Source of the DNA: an uncultured Gemmatimonadota bacterium
Lineage (GTDB): Bacteria > Gemmatimonadota > Gemmatimonadetes > Palauibacterales > Palauibacteraceae
Reading direction: 5' to 3'
DNA length: 64,000 bases
NCBI GenBank assembly: GCA_913043255.1
Contig: CAJWLK010000004.1
Span: 62,001 to 126,000, forward strand
Position 1 is the first letter of the stretch. Each line of letters starts with the position of its first letter. Below are positions 1 to 10,714 of this stretch, in pieces. A model generated the notes under the pieces. The model had not been told where the DNA came from and did no database searches. It worked only from the letters and a program-made list of their open reading frames with translations. The position numbers and the translations under genes were made by a program.

Positions 1-422
1 TGCCGGACCCCAAAGTGGTTGCATCCGTGCGGGCTCGGATCCTAGAAGTACGCTCGCTCGCTGCGGGCGCAACATTAAGCTATGGCGCAAAGTATGTTAC
101 GCGACGAGAAGAAAGCATTGCAACGCTTGGTATTGGATACGCTGATGGTATACCGTGGCGACCTGGGAGCCAGGGCCACGCTATCGTCCGTGGTACGCGA
201 GTTCCCATCCGTGGGTCTGTATGTATGGATATGACGCTCTTAGACGTTTCGGCAGTGTCGAGTGTCGAACCTTGGTCAGTAGTAACATTGCTTGGGTCAG
301 AGGGGGACGAGGAAATTACGCTGGCTGATCTCGCTGAGATCGGCCAGACCATCGAATACGAAATATTGACAGGATTTAGCCAACGGGTACCGCGGTACTA
401 CTCGCCATACCTGGGAGCTTAA
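1..422 (+). CDS. alr: Alanine racemase, C-terminal part (cut by window edge)
   Basis: The gene enters from the left, so only about 140 codons are present. Alanine racemase is a cytoplasmic PLP enzyme that interconverts L- and D-alanine and supplies D-Ala for peptidoglycan. The visible part is the C-terminal beta domain: SYGAKY, which in the family carries the catalytic tyrosine acting as second base, then GYADG about 19 residues later with the second active-site tyrosine, then GSVCMDM. The PLP-lysine barrel is outside the window. The tail (TGFSQRVPR) matches a normal family C terminus, so the 3' end looks intact. The GTG at 15 in the ORF track is only the first in-frame start inside the window, not the real start. 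The next gene on this strand begins 111 bases on. Confidence 0.93.
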   Translation, partial: PDPKVVASVRARILEVRSLAAGATLSYGAKYVTRREESIATLGIGYADGIPWRPGSQGHAIVRGTRVPIRGSVCMDMTLLDVSAVSSVEPWSVVTLLGSEGDEEITLADLAEIGQTIEYEILTGFSQRVPRYYSPYLGA

Positions 423-533
423 TCGAACGGATATGATGATCGAGAAAAATAGGGAATACGGAGCTGGGTTTGGAAGGGATCTTGTGATGGCCGCAATGGT
501 CCTCCTTCCTGAGGCTGACATCGGGAGCGGTTT

Positions 534-1763
534 GTGAACAAGTCTGCTGGGCATGGTAACCGAAAATTCGTCATCCTTGCGCTTGGTTTAGTTGGACTGT
601 CGGTATCTTGTACGGAAGACCCGCTTGCACTTGGGAGTGATACGGCACCAGGAGCGACCAGCGAGATTCGAGATGTAACCTTGGAGGTAACAAGCCTCCC
701 ACTTTGGCGAGACACCACTGTTTCGGGTTTCGCTCTTCCGTCAAATGCACCCTTCATGTTTCTTTCGAACGATTCGCAGATGTTAGCAAAAGGGCTCGCG
801 CGTTTTAATGTTCCGGACACCCTGCGAACCCTTGCCGACACGTTGCCAGTGGGGCTGTTCGACAGCGTCACGGTCCAACTCACGGTCGATACGGTTCGGT
901 CGGTCTTCTCTGACTTTCCAGTCACATTTCGGATGGTGACATTGGCTGAGTCCTTTGACGAAGATTCGGAGGTGATCGAAGTCAATGCGGGCATCGGGTC
1001 CGGTGCAGAGCTTGCGACAGGGCACTTTGACGGGATCTCGGATACTGTGAGGATGGATTTTGCAGTTTCAGTCGATTCTTTGCTTAAAAGCTGGCAAGAA
1101 ACGGATGGCGAACCTGGGTTTGCACTGCTCGTCGAGGGACCTAAATCTCGGGTTCGTATCCAGCAGATGCTCCTCCGATACCGCCCGCTGCTAGAGGGGC
1201 GAGTGGTGCCGTTGGTTCCCAAGACACAGTTTCCAACGTCGCGCACTTTTGTGACTGATCCGCCCCTGCCCCCGACAGGTCAAGAACTTCGACTTGGAGG
1301 TATTCCATCTTCCCGTCTGTACTTCGAATTCGTTCCTCCAGATACGGTCGCAGGCATTCCCTTGCGAGAGGCTACGATCAATCATGCAGAAATTATTCTG
1401 CACCCCTTAGCACCTCCTAAGGATCCATTCCCAGCTGAGTTAACCTTCGCTGCGAGACAAATCACCCTTTTGGGAGATCCTTTTGTCCTGGGTCCCAAGA
1501 CACCGATTGGCTCGGGGAATGCCGTAACGATTGCTCTAAACCCAGAGACGTTGGCAACAGGGAGGCCGCTAAGCTTGAATGTCACATTGCTACTGGCTCG
1601 AGCCACCGTCGAATCTGTGAGCAGCATACGGATGGGGCTGCGCTCCGATCCAGATGCCCAAACAATCGGGTTTTGGGAATTCGGATCGGCCGAAGGTGCG
1701 GAGGGATTTCTTCCCCAGCTTAGAATTATACTGAGCCCTAAACCCCCCTTTGATATCCCATGA
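534..1763 (+). CDS. Exported lipoprotein of unknown function
   Basis: I do not recognise a named family. The 409-residue product starts with a short basic segment, a hydrophobic stretch (VILALGLVGLSVSC) and a lipobox ending in LSVSC at about residue 26, so it should be lipid-anchored after signal peptidase II cleavage. The remainder is rich in beta-forming sequence, with no Cys-rich or catalytic motif visible. The GTG start has GGGAG seven bases upstream. The stop overlaps the start of the following outer-membrane protein by 4 bases (ATGA), so the two are translationally coupled and probably work together at the outer membrane; that partnership is inference. A DNRLRE- or DUF4270-like surface lipoprotein is a possible alternative reading. 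Confidence 0.85.
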   Translation: MNKSAGHGNRKFVILALGLVGLSVSCTEDPLALGSDTAPGATSEIRDVTLEVTSLPLWRDTTVSGFALPSNAPFMFLSNDSQMLAKGLARFNVPDTLRTLADTLPVGLFDSVTVQLTVDTVRSVFSDFPVTFRMVTLAESFDEDSEVIEVNAGIGSGAELATGHFDGISDTVRMDFAVSVDSLLKSWQETDGEPGFALLVEGPKSRVRIQQMLLRYRPLLEGRVVPLVPKTQFPTSRTFVTDPPLPPTGQELRLGGIPSSRLYFEFVPPDTVAGIPLREATINHAEIILHPLAPPKDPFPAELTFAARQITLLGDPFVLGPKTPIGSGNAVTIALNPETLATGRPLSLNVTLLLARATVESVSSIRMGLRSDPDAQTIGFWEFGSAEGAEGFLPQLRIILSPKPPFDIP

Positions 1764-2914
1764 TGCGTTGGGTCCATTTGTTTCTGACTCTGATGGTGGT
1801 TCCTATTGGTTTATCGGCCCAGCAACCGCTCACCTCCGTTGGGCTTGGATATCCGGTTGAGCCCATAGATGGAAGATCCGCAGCTCTGGGTGGTACTGGC
1901 ATTGGTCTTTTTGGAAGCACCTATAGCCTGCGCAATCCGGCGGATCTTCTGCATCACCCAGAAGCCGGCTTCAGCCTGTCCTTAGCAAGTGAAGCTGTGA
2001 CGCTTGATGAGGATCAGTCCTTAAAGACTGGGAGAGAGCGCTTTACGAACATTAGGGCGTTAGTTCCTTTCTCGGACTGGGCAGCCAGTATTGCGTTCGG
2101 CGGTGTTTTCGATCAGGACTGGTCGGCGCGATTCCTCGATACGCTTGTGCTTGCGGATGGTTCTGCTCCGTTTGAAGAAGCGCGGGAACACGATGGAGGG
2201 ATAAGCACAATCGATGTTTCACTGGCGCGGCGTCTTGGGCCGTTCGGGATCGGTGTCTCAGCCCAGCGATTAACTGGTTCACTTAGGCAGTCGTTCTTCA
2301 GGACCTTTGAACTCCCCATTGGAGAGGCTCCACTACTCAACGATGGTGGAGGGATGCGAGAGGTCTCTTACAGAGGGTGGCGGTTTAAGGGCGGAGCGTC
2401 GATCAATATTGCCGACCGTTTATTAATTGGCGGGTCGATGAGCCTACCCACTACCCTTACTGGAACGGTACAAGATACGATCCCGAACACGACCGATTTC
2501 GAACTTCCGGTCGTGTACGAGATAGGAGGTAGTTTTAGGCTTGTTGATGAGTTGTTGATCACGGCGGCTACTGGTCGTTCACCGTGGGCTGATGCTGGTG
2601 ATGTTGGTGAGTACACAACACATGATGTCACATGGGTCGGCGGCGGGATTGAGTTCGGTGGATTGATATTCCTCGGAGGTCGGTTACCATTGCGTTTTGG
2701 TATGCGCCGCTCTGATCTGCCTTTCAGCATAGGGGCGGATAGCATCATCGAAAAGGCGTTCACAGGTGGTTTTGGGTGGGAGTTCCAAGAAGGGCTCGCG
2801 ACCGCAGATTTGTCACTGGAAATAGGGTCACGCGGAGATATTACTGGAACAAATATTCAGGAGTCATTCACACGAATGATTCTGACGTTGTCACTTCGGC
2901 AGCGGAGTCCGTAG
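1760..2914 (+). CDS. Outer-membrane beta-barrel protein, PorV/FadL-like
   Basis: A 384-residue protein with a clear signal peptide (LFLTLMVVPIGLSAQQ, cleavage near residue 20) followed by GRSAALGGTGIGLFG and LRNPADL, the kind of N-terminal 'A-x-G-G-A/T, N-P-A' segment seen in FadL/OmpP1 and PorV/PorQ-type barrels. The rest alternates aromatic and glycine-rich strands and ends in a strand (MILTLSLRQRSP), consistent with a membrane barrel, although the final residue is not the usual aromatic. It overlaps the preceding lipoprotein by 4 bases, implying co-translation. The ligand or cargo cannot be read from the sequence. The family call is by pattern only; the barrel prediction itself is fairly secure. 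Confidence 0.8.
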   Translation: MMRWVHLFLTLMVVPIGLSAQQPLTSVGLGYPVEPIDGRSAALGGTGIGLFGSTYSLRNPADLLHHPEAGFSLSLASEAVTLDEDQSLKTGRERFTNIRALVPFSDWAASIAFGGVFDQDWSARFLDTLVLADGSAPFEEAREHDGGISTIDVSLARRLGPFGIGVSAQRLTGSLRQSFFRTFELPIGEAPLLNDGGGMREVSYRGWRFKGGASINIADRLLIGGSMSLPTTLTGTVQDTIPNTTDFELPVVYEIGGSFRLVDELLITAATGRSPWADAGDVGEYTTHDVTWVGGGIEFGGLIFLGGRLPLRFGMRRSDLPFSIGADSIIEKAFTGGFGWEFQEGLATADLSLEIGSRGDITGTNIQESFTRMILTLSLRQRSP

Positions 2915-2934
2915 TCGAGTTGCGTAGATCGTTG

Positions 2935-3663
2935 TTAGGAAAGTTCGTCGAACGCAAAGTTCACTCTTTCCATGAGGTGCTGAGGGTAGTTGATCGGCCA
3001 GTCGTGATGTTCGGGCACAGGTATGATGCGTACGCCTGTTGGGTTTGTTTTAAAGTAAGTTGCATACTCTTCCCGTCGGTGTAACTCGTCCTTGATCGAC
3101 TGAAAAACAATGGCATGGTGGGATTGTGGCTGAAATGTGGATGAAGGTTGGTTTAAGGATTTGATGACGGGGAAGACGATTGAGGGGTGAGTTACCGCAG
3201 CTCGGAGGTAGTCGGTTAGGACCATCGCTGCAAACCGACACCCGTACCAGCCTTCAAGACCGAAATATTCTCGCAGTTGCTGATGAGCAGCTCGTCCAAT
3301 CATCCGTGGGAGTGCGACTGGGGCTGGTATGGTCGGCGAACAGGCGATCGCGGGTCCATCGTGTAGTAAAGCCAGTAGTGCTCCGAAGGAATGTCCAACC
3401 CAAACTGCACCCGGGGCATACCTTTGTGAAACCTCGGTGACCAGATTCAGATAGTCTCCAGGTGAGCTGGGGAGTTTTTGATGAGAGCGGAATGATAGAT
3501 CGGGAATCACAACTCGGAAACGATCAGTGAGGAGATTAATACCTCTCAAGTAGTGCTGTGGGTGCACCCCGAGACCTGTCAAAAAGACTAGCGTCTCTGA
3601 TGAAGAGCCCCAAGTTTGAATGGGTATATCCAGCCCGTGGAAATCGTATCGTTGGGTTTGCAC
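2935..3663 (-). CDS. Alpha/beta-hydrolase fold protein
   Basis: A 242-residue protein without signal peptide. It has an oxyanion-type segment (FLTGLGVHP, residues 27-35), the nucleophile elbow GHSFG with serine about residue 92, and a C-terminal histidine candidate in PEHHDWP. The substrate is unknown; esterase, lipase or haloperoxidase-like activities are all possible. Translation starts at a GTG (no in-frame ATG fits better). It is divergent from miaB; the two starts are about 55 bases apart and must share a short promoter region. It is convergent with the preceding outer-membrane gene, 20 bases between stops. Confidence 0.82.
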   Translation of the reverse strand: MQTQRYDFHGLDIPIQTWGSSSETLVFLTGLGVHPQHYLRGINLLTDRFRVVIPDLSFRSHQKLPSSPGDYLNLVTEVSQRYAPGAVWVGHSFGALLALLHDGPAIACSPTIPAPVALPRMIGRAAHQQLREYFGLEGWYGCRFAAMVLTDYLRAAVTHPSIVFPVIKSLNQPSSTFQPQSHHAIVFQSIKDELHRREEYATYFKTNPTGVRIIPVPEHHDWPINYPQHLMERVNFAFDELS

Positions 3664-3718
3664 GCCCGATCGTACCGGATAAACCTATGTGCAGCAACGG
3701 ATCCTTGAAGGGAAAACT

Positions 3719-5113
3719 ATGGTGAGTGGCCTCGTCAAATTGGAAATGGCGGGAGCGGATCGCGTGAAAAAGCGCACCGTTCAGCACCCCGGTCCGTTCA
3801 AGCGGCGAGTCTACCTTGAAACCTACGGTTGCCAGATGAACATCAACGATTCTGAGTTGATGGAAGGCTTACTTTCAGAGCGTGGTTTTCTGCGCGTGGA
3901 AAACCCTGATGGCGCAGATGTCATCTTAATCAACACTTGTGCTATCCGAGAGCACGCTGAGCAGCGCGTTCGAGGTCGCATTGGTGAACTGCAGAAATAC
4001 CGACATCAGAATCCCGATCTTGTTTTGGGTGTGACTGGGTGTATGGCGCAGCGACTAGGTGGCCGTCTCATCGATGAGACATCCGGTGGTGTGGATTTGG
4101 TTGCTGGCCCCGACGCGTATAGAAGTCTCTCTGAAACAATCGAGTTGATTCAAAAAGACGCTATCGAACGTGGCCAAACATTACTTGATCTGGACATGGC
4201 TGAGAACTATGAAGATGTCACGTCGGTACGGTCTCGTGGAGTGAGTGCTTGGATCACCGTTCAGCGTGGCTGCGATCACAGGTGTACATTTTGCATTGTT
4301 CCCTATGTGCGAGGCGGAAAAAAAGATCGCCAACCAGAGCAAATATTGACAGATGTTCAAGTGGCGGCAACTCAAGGGTTCACTGAGGTTGTTCTCCTTG
4401 GGCAGACCGTAAATTCTTATGAATCAGGCGATTGGAATTTTGCTCGCCTGCTTCGCAGTGTAGCTAGGATTGAAGGCATTAGGCGAGTGCGGTTCACCTC
4501 GCCTCATCCCAATGATGTGACGCAGGAACTCCTGGAAGTGATGAGAGACGAGCCCTCGGTGTGTAGCCAGCTTCACTTGCCGGTGCAATCAGGTGCTGAT
4601 CACGTTCTTAAACGCATGGTGCGTCGATATACATCGAAAACCTTTCTACAAAAGGTTGATCTTGCGAGGGAAGTTGTGCCCGGAATAGCGTTGTCAACCG
4701 ATGTCATCGTTGCGTTTCCGGGTGAGACTGATGAAGAATATGGGGCGACCCTGGACTTGCTGAGCCACGTGAGATTCGATGATGCGTACCTCTACAAGTA
4801 CTCACCACGGGATGGTACTCCAGCAACACGATTTCCATCAAATCAATTCATCTCCGACGAGGTTGGATCAGCTCGCCTTGAACAACTCATCGGGTTACAC
4901 CGAAAGATACAACGAGAGATCAATGAGGCCGAGGTCGGTGGGGTCCGAGAAGTCTTGATCGAGCGACCCGCGCGTTCAAACGGGGATGTGCTTGGTCGCA
5001 CTGAACACAACAAGGTCGTCGCGTTCTCCGGAGACTCTTCGGACATCGGAAATTATACAAAGGTAAAGCTTACCGGGACGACAGGTGCTACATTTAGAGG
5101 GGCTCTGTGCTAA
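3719..5113 (+). CDS. miaB: tRNA-2-methylthio-N6-dimethylallyladenosine synthase
   Basis: Radical-SAM methylthiotransferase that converts i6A37 to ms2i6A37 in tRNAs reading UNN codons. The N-terminal UPF0004 domain has the three auxiliary-cluster cysteines (YGCQMN, NTCAIRE, TGCMAQR; about residues 38, 74 and 108), the radical-SAM motif CDHRCTFC lies at about 185-192, and a C-terminal TRAM-like segment with GRTEHNK follows. GCQMN and the GRT-x-x-NK tail favour MiaB over MtaB or RimO. I place the start at ATG 3719, where GAAGGG lies 7 bases upstream, rather than the track's GTG 3689; the product is then 464 residues, normal for the family. Next gene starts about 30 bases downstream. Confidence 0.95.
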   Translation: MVSGLVKLEMAGADRVKKRTVQHPGPFKRRVYLETYGCQMNINDSELMEGLLSERGFLRVENPDGADVILINTCAIREHAEQRVRGRIGELQKYRHQNPDLVLGVTGCMAQRLGGRLIDETSGGVDLVAGPDAYRSLSETIELIQKDAIERGQTLLDLDMAENYEDVTSVRSRGVSAWITVQRGCDHRCTFCIVPYVRGGKKDRQPEQILTDVQVAATQGFTEVVLLGQTVNSYESGDWNFARLLRSVARIEGIRRVRFTSPHPNDVTQELLEVMRDEPSVCSQLHLPVQSGADHVLKRMVRRYTSKTFLQKVDLAREVVPGIALSTDVIVAFPGETDEEYGATLDLLSHVRFDDAYLYKYSPRDGTPATRFPSNQFISDEVGSARLEQLIGLHRKIQREINEAEVGGVREVLIERPARSNGDVLGRTEHNKVVAFSGDSSDIGNYTKVKLTGTTGATFRGALC

Positions 5114-5146
5114 CAAGTTCGTTCTGCGGCTTTGGTTTCCGATAAA

Positions 5147-5437
5147 ATGTCTATGCGCTTTCTTACTCGAACTCTCTCCTTTGTCATCGCTATTTTGCTT
5201 GCTTTTTGGTTCACCGCCGAAAACGCGAACGAATTGGTTTGGATCGACTTGGCATTTTTTAGGATCAGGGCATCCTTGCCACTTATTATTTTTTCGTCGG
5301 TTTTAGGGGGCATGGCGATATCCACGCTTGTTGCATGGCGTGCAGAACGTCGAGAGAAGCGGCGAGTTTTGGCAGTTCCGGATCCTATAGAATTAGGTGG
5401 TATTACAAAAAATCTAGAGACTGACCGTGACGCGTGA
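5147..5437 (+). CDS. LapA-domain (DUF1049) small inner-membrane protein
   Basis: A 96-residue protein with two hydrophobic helices (FVIAILLAFWFTAEN and SLPLIIFSSVLGGMAISTLVAW) followed by a basic juxtamembrane segment (RAERREKRR), the layout of the lipopolysaccharide assembly protein A domain. In Enterobacteria LapA/LapB regulate LPS synthesis; whether this one does so is unknown, since no LapB neighbour is seen. The track starts it at a TTG (5132); ATG 5147 or ATG 5153 is more natural, but neither has a strong Shine-Dalgarno. It follows miaB closely and is probably co-transcribed. Confidence 0.75.
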   Translation: MSMRFLTRTLSFVIAILLAFWFTAENANELVWIDLAFFRIRASLPLIIFSSVLGGMAISTLVAWRAERREKRRVLAVPDPIELGGITKNLETDRDA

Positions 5438-5458
5438 GAGTGAAAGCCACCCCCATAA

Positions 5459-5475
5459 TTTGACCACTGGTCAAA
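5459..5475. promoter_or_regulatory. 17-bp perfect palindrome, possible operator
   Basis: TTTGACCA-C-TGGTCAAA is an exact inverted repeat with 8-base arms and a single central base. It lies in the 124-base gap between the LapA-like gene and the DUF255 gene, about 87 bases before the latter's ATG. Size and symmetry fit a dimeric repressor site; no regulator can be named from sequence. With one central base it cannot form a useful RNA hairpin, so a terminator is unlikely. Confidence 0.4.
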
Positions 5476-5561
5476 CGCTATCATGCATGGCACCAATAGG
5501 TTTTGAGTGATACGGGTCAGGATATGCAAGATACGCTAAACAAGTCGAGGGGGGGGCGCTG

Positions 5562-7667
<2,106 letters not shown>

Positions 7668-7751
7668 TGTTTGGGTACGCTGTTCATCTACATGCAGCTG
7701 TAACCGTCATCACTGTCACTCACGAACCAAAACCTTAGGAGGCGAAGTCAT

Positions 7752-8807
7752 ATGGATCTAAGTCAGATGCTCTTCGGGAATACGGTTCGCGAGTGGTTCA
7801 TTGCTGCAGGGATTTTTGCACTCTCAGTGATTGCAATCTGGACAGTTCAACGCTATGCGCTTAAAGCTTTTTCTCGCTTTGCGAGGAACACTCAAACGTC
7901 TCTTGATGACTTCGTGGCTGAATTGTTAAGCCACACGAAGTTCTGGCTCATCCTAGTTGTAGCAGTATTTGGGGCCTCACTATCTCTCAACGTGAGTTCG
8001 TCAATCACCCTCGTTCTGAGTCGGGCGTCAGCTATTGCGATCGTGATTCAAGTGGGGATTTGGGCCAGCGCCGCCATAATATTTTGGGTCGAGCGTTTTG
8101 TGCATCGTACGGCGGGCAAAGATGCGGGAGCGGTTACAACCGTAAGTGCGGTGTCGTTTGTGGGTCGATTGATGATATGGTCAATCGTCCTTCTGCTGAT
8201 CTTGGACAACCTCGGGGTTGAGGTTACGGCGCTTCTTGCGGGATTAGGGATTGGAGGGATCGCAGTCGCTCTCGCTGCCCAGAACATCTTGGGTGATCTT
8301 TTTGCTTCGCTATCGATTATTCTCGACAAGCCTTTTGTGCTGGGAGATTTTCTTGTTTTGGGTGATTATAAGGGAACGGTCGAGCAGATCGGACTCAAAA
8401 CCACTCGTATCCGGAGCTTGGGTGGGGAACAGCTTATCGTAGGAAACGATGATCTTCTTAACTCCCGCATTCTTAATTTGGGGCGAATGTCAGATCGAAG
8501 GGCATCGTTTAACGTTGGTGTGACTTATGACACGCCTCGTCATTTACTCGAACAAATTCCAAGTTGGATTCAAGAGCTGGTCGAGGCACAGGATCATACC
8601 CGATTCGATCGCAGTCACTTGTTTGATTATGGTGATTACTCGATAAACTTTGAGACTGTCTTCTATCTGGAGGTTCCGGAATACGCCACATACATGGACG
8701 TACAACAGGCAATCAAGCTGGGATTGCACGAGCGCTTCGAGCAACACGGTGTTGAGTTTGCCTATCCGACCCAGGTTGTATTTACGATTCCGGGTGTTGT
8801 TGAGTAG
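7752..8807 (+). CDS. Small-conductance mechanosensitive channel, MscS family
   Basis: A 351-residue inner-membrane protein. It has an N-terminal helix (EWFIAAGIFALSVIAIWTV), two or three further helices, then the MscS pore-lining region (LLAGLGIGGIAVALAAQNILGDLFASL), whose small-residue pattern and AAQ-x-x-LG-x-L-F end are diagnostic. The cytoplasmic beta domain (PFVLGDFLVLGDYKGTVEQIGLKTTRIRS) and the C-terminal alpha/beta domain follow. It should open on hypo-osmotic shock to release solutes. The ATG has a strong TAGGAGG nine bases upstream. It stands apart, with an 84-base gap before it and 168 bases after. Confidence 0.95.
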   Translation: MDLSQMLFGNTVREWFIAAGIFALSVIAIWTVQRYALKAFSRFARNTQTSLDDFVAELLSHTKFWLILVVAVFGASLSLNVSSSITLVLSRASAIAIVIQVGIWASAAIIFWVERFVHRTAGKDAGAVTTVSAVSFVGRLMIWSIVLLLILDNLGVEVTALLAGLGIGGIAVALAAQNILGDLFASLSIILDKPFVLGDFLVLGDYKGTVEQIGLKTTRIRSLGGEQLIVGNDDLLNSRILNLGRMSDRRASFNVGVTYDTPRHLLEQIPSWIQELVEAQDHTRFDRSHLFDYGDYSINFETVFYLEVPEYATYMDVQQAIKLGLHERFEQHGVEFAYPTQVVFTIPGVVE

Positions 8808-8975
8808 CGGTGCCTTCGTTGCATAGGCCTGCTTTTCGGGGTAGTCTGATCGGCTGTGAACAGGGGATTAGGACCGCGACAGGTAGGAGTTGGCGCCCCA
8901 AACGTTATCTTCTTTCTCGGCATCGGATACATTCGCTAGTAACCCATACCAGACCAACGAGCGATACGACGACGC

Positions 8976-9932
8976 GTGGATACCACGGTTAATACCAGCC
9001 CAATCATGCTGCTCTCGGGCACTTCCAATCCTGATTTAGCTAAAGGGATTTCGGAAGTGCTAGGTGAGCCGTTGTGTGACGTGACCATTAAACGCTTCGC
9101 CGATGGTGAGATTTTTGTGCGAATCGATGAAAACGTGCGGGGAAAAGATGTGTTCTTAATTCAGTCGACCAACCCTCCAGCAGAAAACATGCTAGAACTT
9201 CTGTGCCTGATCGATGCGGCCAAGAGAGCTTCAGCTGCGCGGGTCACAGCTGTAGTGCCTTACTACGGTTACGGGCGCGCTGACCGTAAGGATCAACCGC
9301 GCGTATCAATAGCAGCCAAGCTGATGGCAAATCTCATCACGGCCGCGGGGGCAGATCGACTATTATCGATAGACTTTCACCAGCACCAGATTCAGGGTTT
9401 CTTTGATATCCCAGTGGATCACCTGTACGCAGCTCCGGTCTTCCGACGTTACTACGAAACGAAAAACTTCGAAAACCTTGTGGTGGTAGCTACTGATGTT
9501 AGTGCCGCTAAGATGGCACGCGGTTACGCTCGCCGACTTGGAGGTGATTTGGCAATCATCGACAAGCGCCGTCCGGCCCCGAATGAAGCTGAAGTCTCTA
9601 GCATCGTCGGTGACGTTGAAGGGAAACATTGTCTTATTCCCGATGACATGATTGACACTGCTGGAACGATGGCTTCGACCGTGGAAGTATTACGCGAGAG
9701 AGGTGCATTGGACACGTATATTCTTGCCACACACGCACTGTTCTCAGCGCCAGCGGTTGAACGGCTCATCAAAGCGGGTGCCAAAGAAATCGCCGTCACG
9801 GATACAGTTCCTCTCTCGTCCGATAAGATAGAGGCACTACCAGACTTGAAAATACTGTCGGTCGCGAGTCTACTAGCCCAGGCTATCGAGAGTACGCATA
9901 CGAATAGCTCCGTTAGCAAGCTGTTTAAGTGA
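8976..9932 (+). CDS. prs: Ribose-phosphate pyrophosphokinase
   Basis: Makes PRPP from ribose 5-phosphate and ATP for nucleotide, NAD, His and Trp synthesis. At 318 residues it is the normal class I length. Visible are the N-terminal domain (RFADGEIFVRIDENVRGKDVF), the PP-loop region (VPYYGYGRADRKDQPRVSIAAK), the DFHQHQIQGFFDIP segment, DKRRPAPNEAE and the PRPP-binding loop DDMIDTAGT. Two usually conserved spots differ: the common SPDVG is ATDVS here, and the residue before DDMIDTAGT is proline rather than valine. The start is GTG 8976 without a good ribosome site; ATG 9006 would remove the first ten residues. It heads the prs-rplY-pth run. Confidence 0.95.
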   Translation: MDTTVNTSPIMLLSGTSNPDLAKGISEVLGEPLCDVTIKRFADGEIFVRIDENVRGKDVFLIQSTNPPAENMLELLCLIDAAKRASAARVTAVVPYYGYGRADRKDQPRVSIAAKLMANLITAAGADRLLSIDFHQHQIQGFFDIPVDHLYAAPVFRRYYETKNFENLVVVATDVSAAKMARGYARRLGGDLAIIDKRRPAPNEAEVSSIVGDVEGKHCLIPDDMIDTAGTMASTVEVLRERGALDTYILATHALFSAPAVERLIKAGAKEIAVTDTVPLSSDKIEALPDLKILSVASLLAQAIESTHTNSSVSKLFK

Positions 9933-9939
9933 TCGACAA

Positions 9940-9955
9940 GCGGTCGTTTGGCCGC
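9940..9955 (+). terminator. Weak hairpin between prs and rplY
   Basis: GCGGTC-GTTT-GGCCGC can form a 6-pair stem with one G-U pair and a 4-base loop, just after the prs stop. There is no T-run after it, so it may be only a partial terminator, an RNA-stability element or chance. Confidence 0.25.
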
Positions 9956-9994
9956 GCTATTATCCGATTGATACCCTCCGAGTAGAGAAGAAAT

Positions 9995-10681
9995 ATGACG
10001 AAGGAATCTGCCATACTCAGCGCTGAGCTTAGATCTGAGACGGGGAAAGGTGCTACCCGCCAATTACGGCGAGCTGGACGACTACCGGCAGTAGTCTACG
10101 GGCGCCGTGACGAAACCCAGTCCTTAACGTTGGATACACAAGAGCTGGTTCGCTTACTAACGGAGATACGCGCAGCTACAACTGTTATCGATCTAGAGGT
10201 CGGAGGTGAGAAGCCTCGACGCGTTCTTATTAGAGAAATACAGCGCCACCCCTTCCGACCTGAGCTTTTGCACGTCGATTTCTTCGAAATTCGTGCCGAT
10301 GTGAAGATCAAAGTGCAGGTCCCCCTTCATCTGGAGGGTGAGGCATATGGGGTGGAGATGGGAGGTATTCTCCAGCAGATTCGATATGAACTTGAGGTCG
10401 AATGTTTGCCGAACGAAATTCCGCCCGATTTTAAAGTCGATGTCACGGACTTGGATATTGGAAACTCCATTCATATCAGTGATGTTGAGTCGAGTGGGGT
10501 GACAATATTGGATGATGAAGGATTAACTGTCTGTACAGTTGTGCCTCCGGCTGTGGAGGAAGAGCCGGAAATCGAAGAGCTTGAGGAAGGTGAGGAAGGT
10601 GAGGAGATCGAGGGGGATGAGTCGACCGAGTCTGAGTCGACCGATGACTCGGCCGAAGGGGAAGAAGAGTCAGAGGCATAG
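9995..10681 (+). CDS. rplY: 50S ribosomal protein L25/Ctc with long acidic tail
   Basis: Binds 5S rRNA in the large subunit. The L25 domain is visible from the start (SETGKGATRQLRRAGRLPAVVYG), followed by the TL5/CTC-type C-terminal beta domain (VQVPLHLEGEAYGVEMGGILQQ, LDIGNSIHISDV), so this is the long 'general stress' form. The last ~40 residues are an almost pure Glu/Asp/Ser tail built on short DNA repeats (a 9-base GAGGAAGGT unit and a GAGTCGACCGA repeat). Start ATG 9995 with AGAAG upstream. It ends one base before the track's pth ORF and is certainly co-transcribed with pth, the usual arrangement. Confidence 0.96.
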   Translation: MTKESAILSAELRSETGKGATRQLRRAGRLPAVVYGRRDETQSLTLDTQELVRLLTEIRAATTVIDLEVGGEKPRRVLIREIQRHPFRPELLHVDFFEIRADVKIKVQVPLHLEGEAYGVEMGGILQQIRYELEVECLPNEIPPDFKVDVTDLDIGNSIHISDVESSGVTILDDEGLTVCTVVPPAVEEEPEIEELEEGEEGEEIEGDESTESESTDDSAEGEEESEA

Positions 10682-10714
10682 TTGGATCGTCGAGACGCAC
10701 GACGAGGGGGCCAC

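Noticed and set aside
419-1246. 275-codon ORF antisense to the lipoprotein gene
   Set aside because: The + strand frame has signal peptide, lipobox and coupling to the next gene; the antisense product is Ser/Arg/Thr-rich and domainless.
8808-8975. Possible tRNA in the gap between mscS and prs
   Set aside because: No TTCRA-type T-arm with matching acceptor stem could be found.
9524-10063. 179-codon ORF antisense to prs and rplY
   Set aside because: Both overlapped genes are certain; no homology-like pattern in the antisense product.
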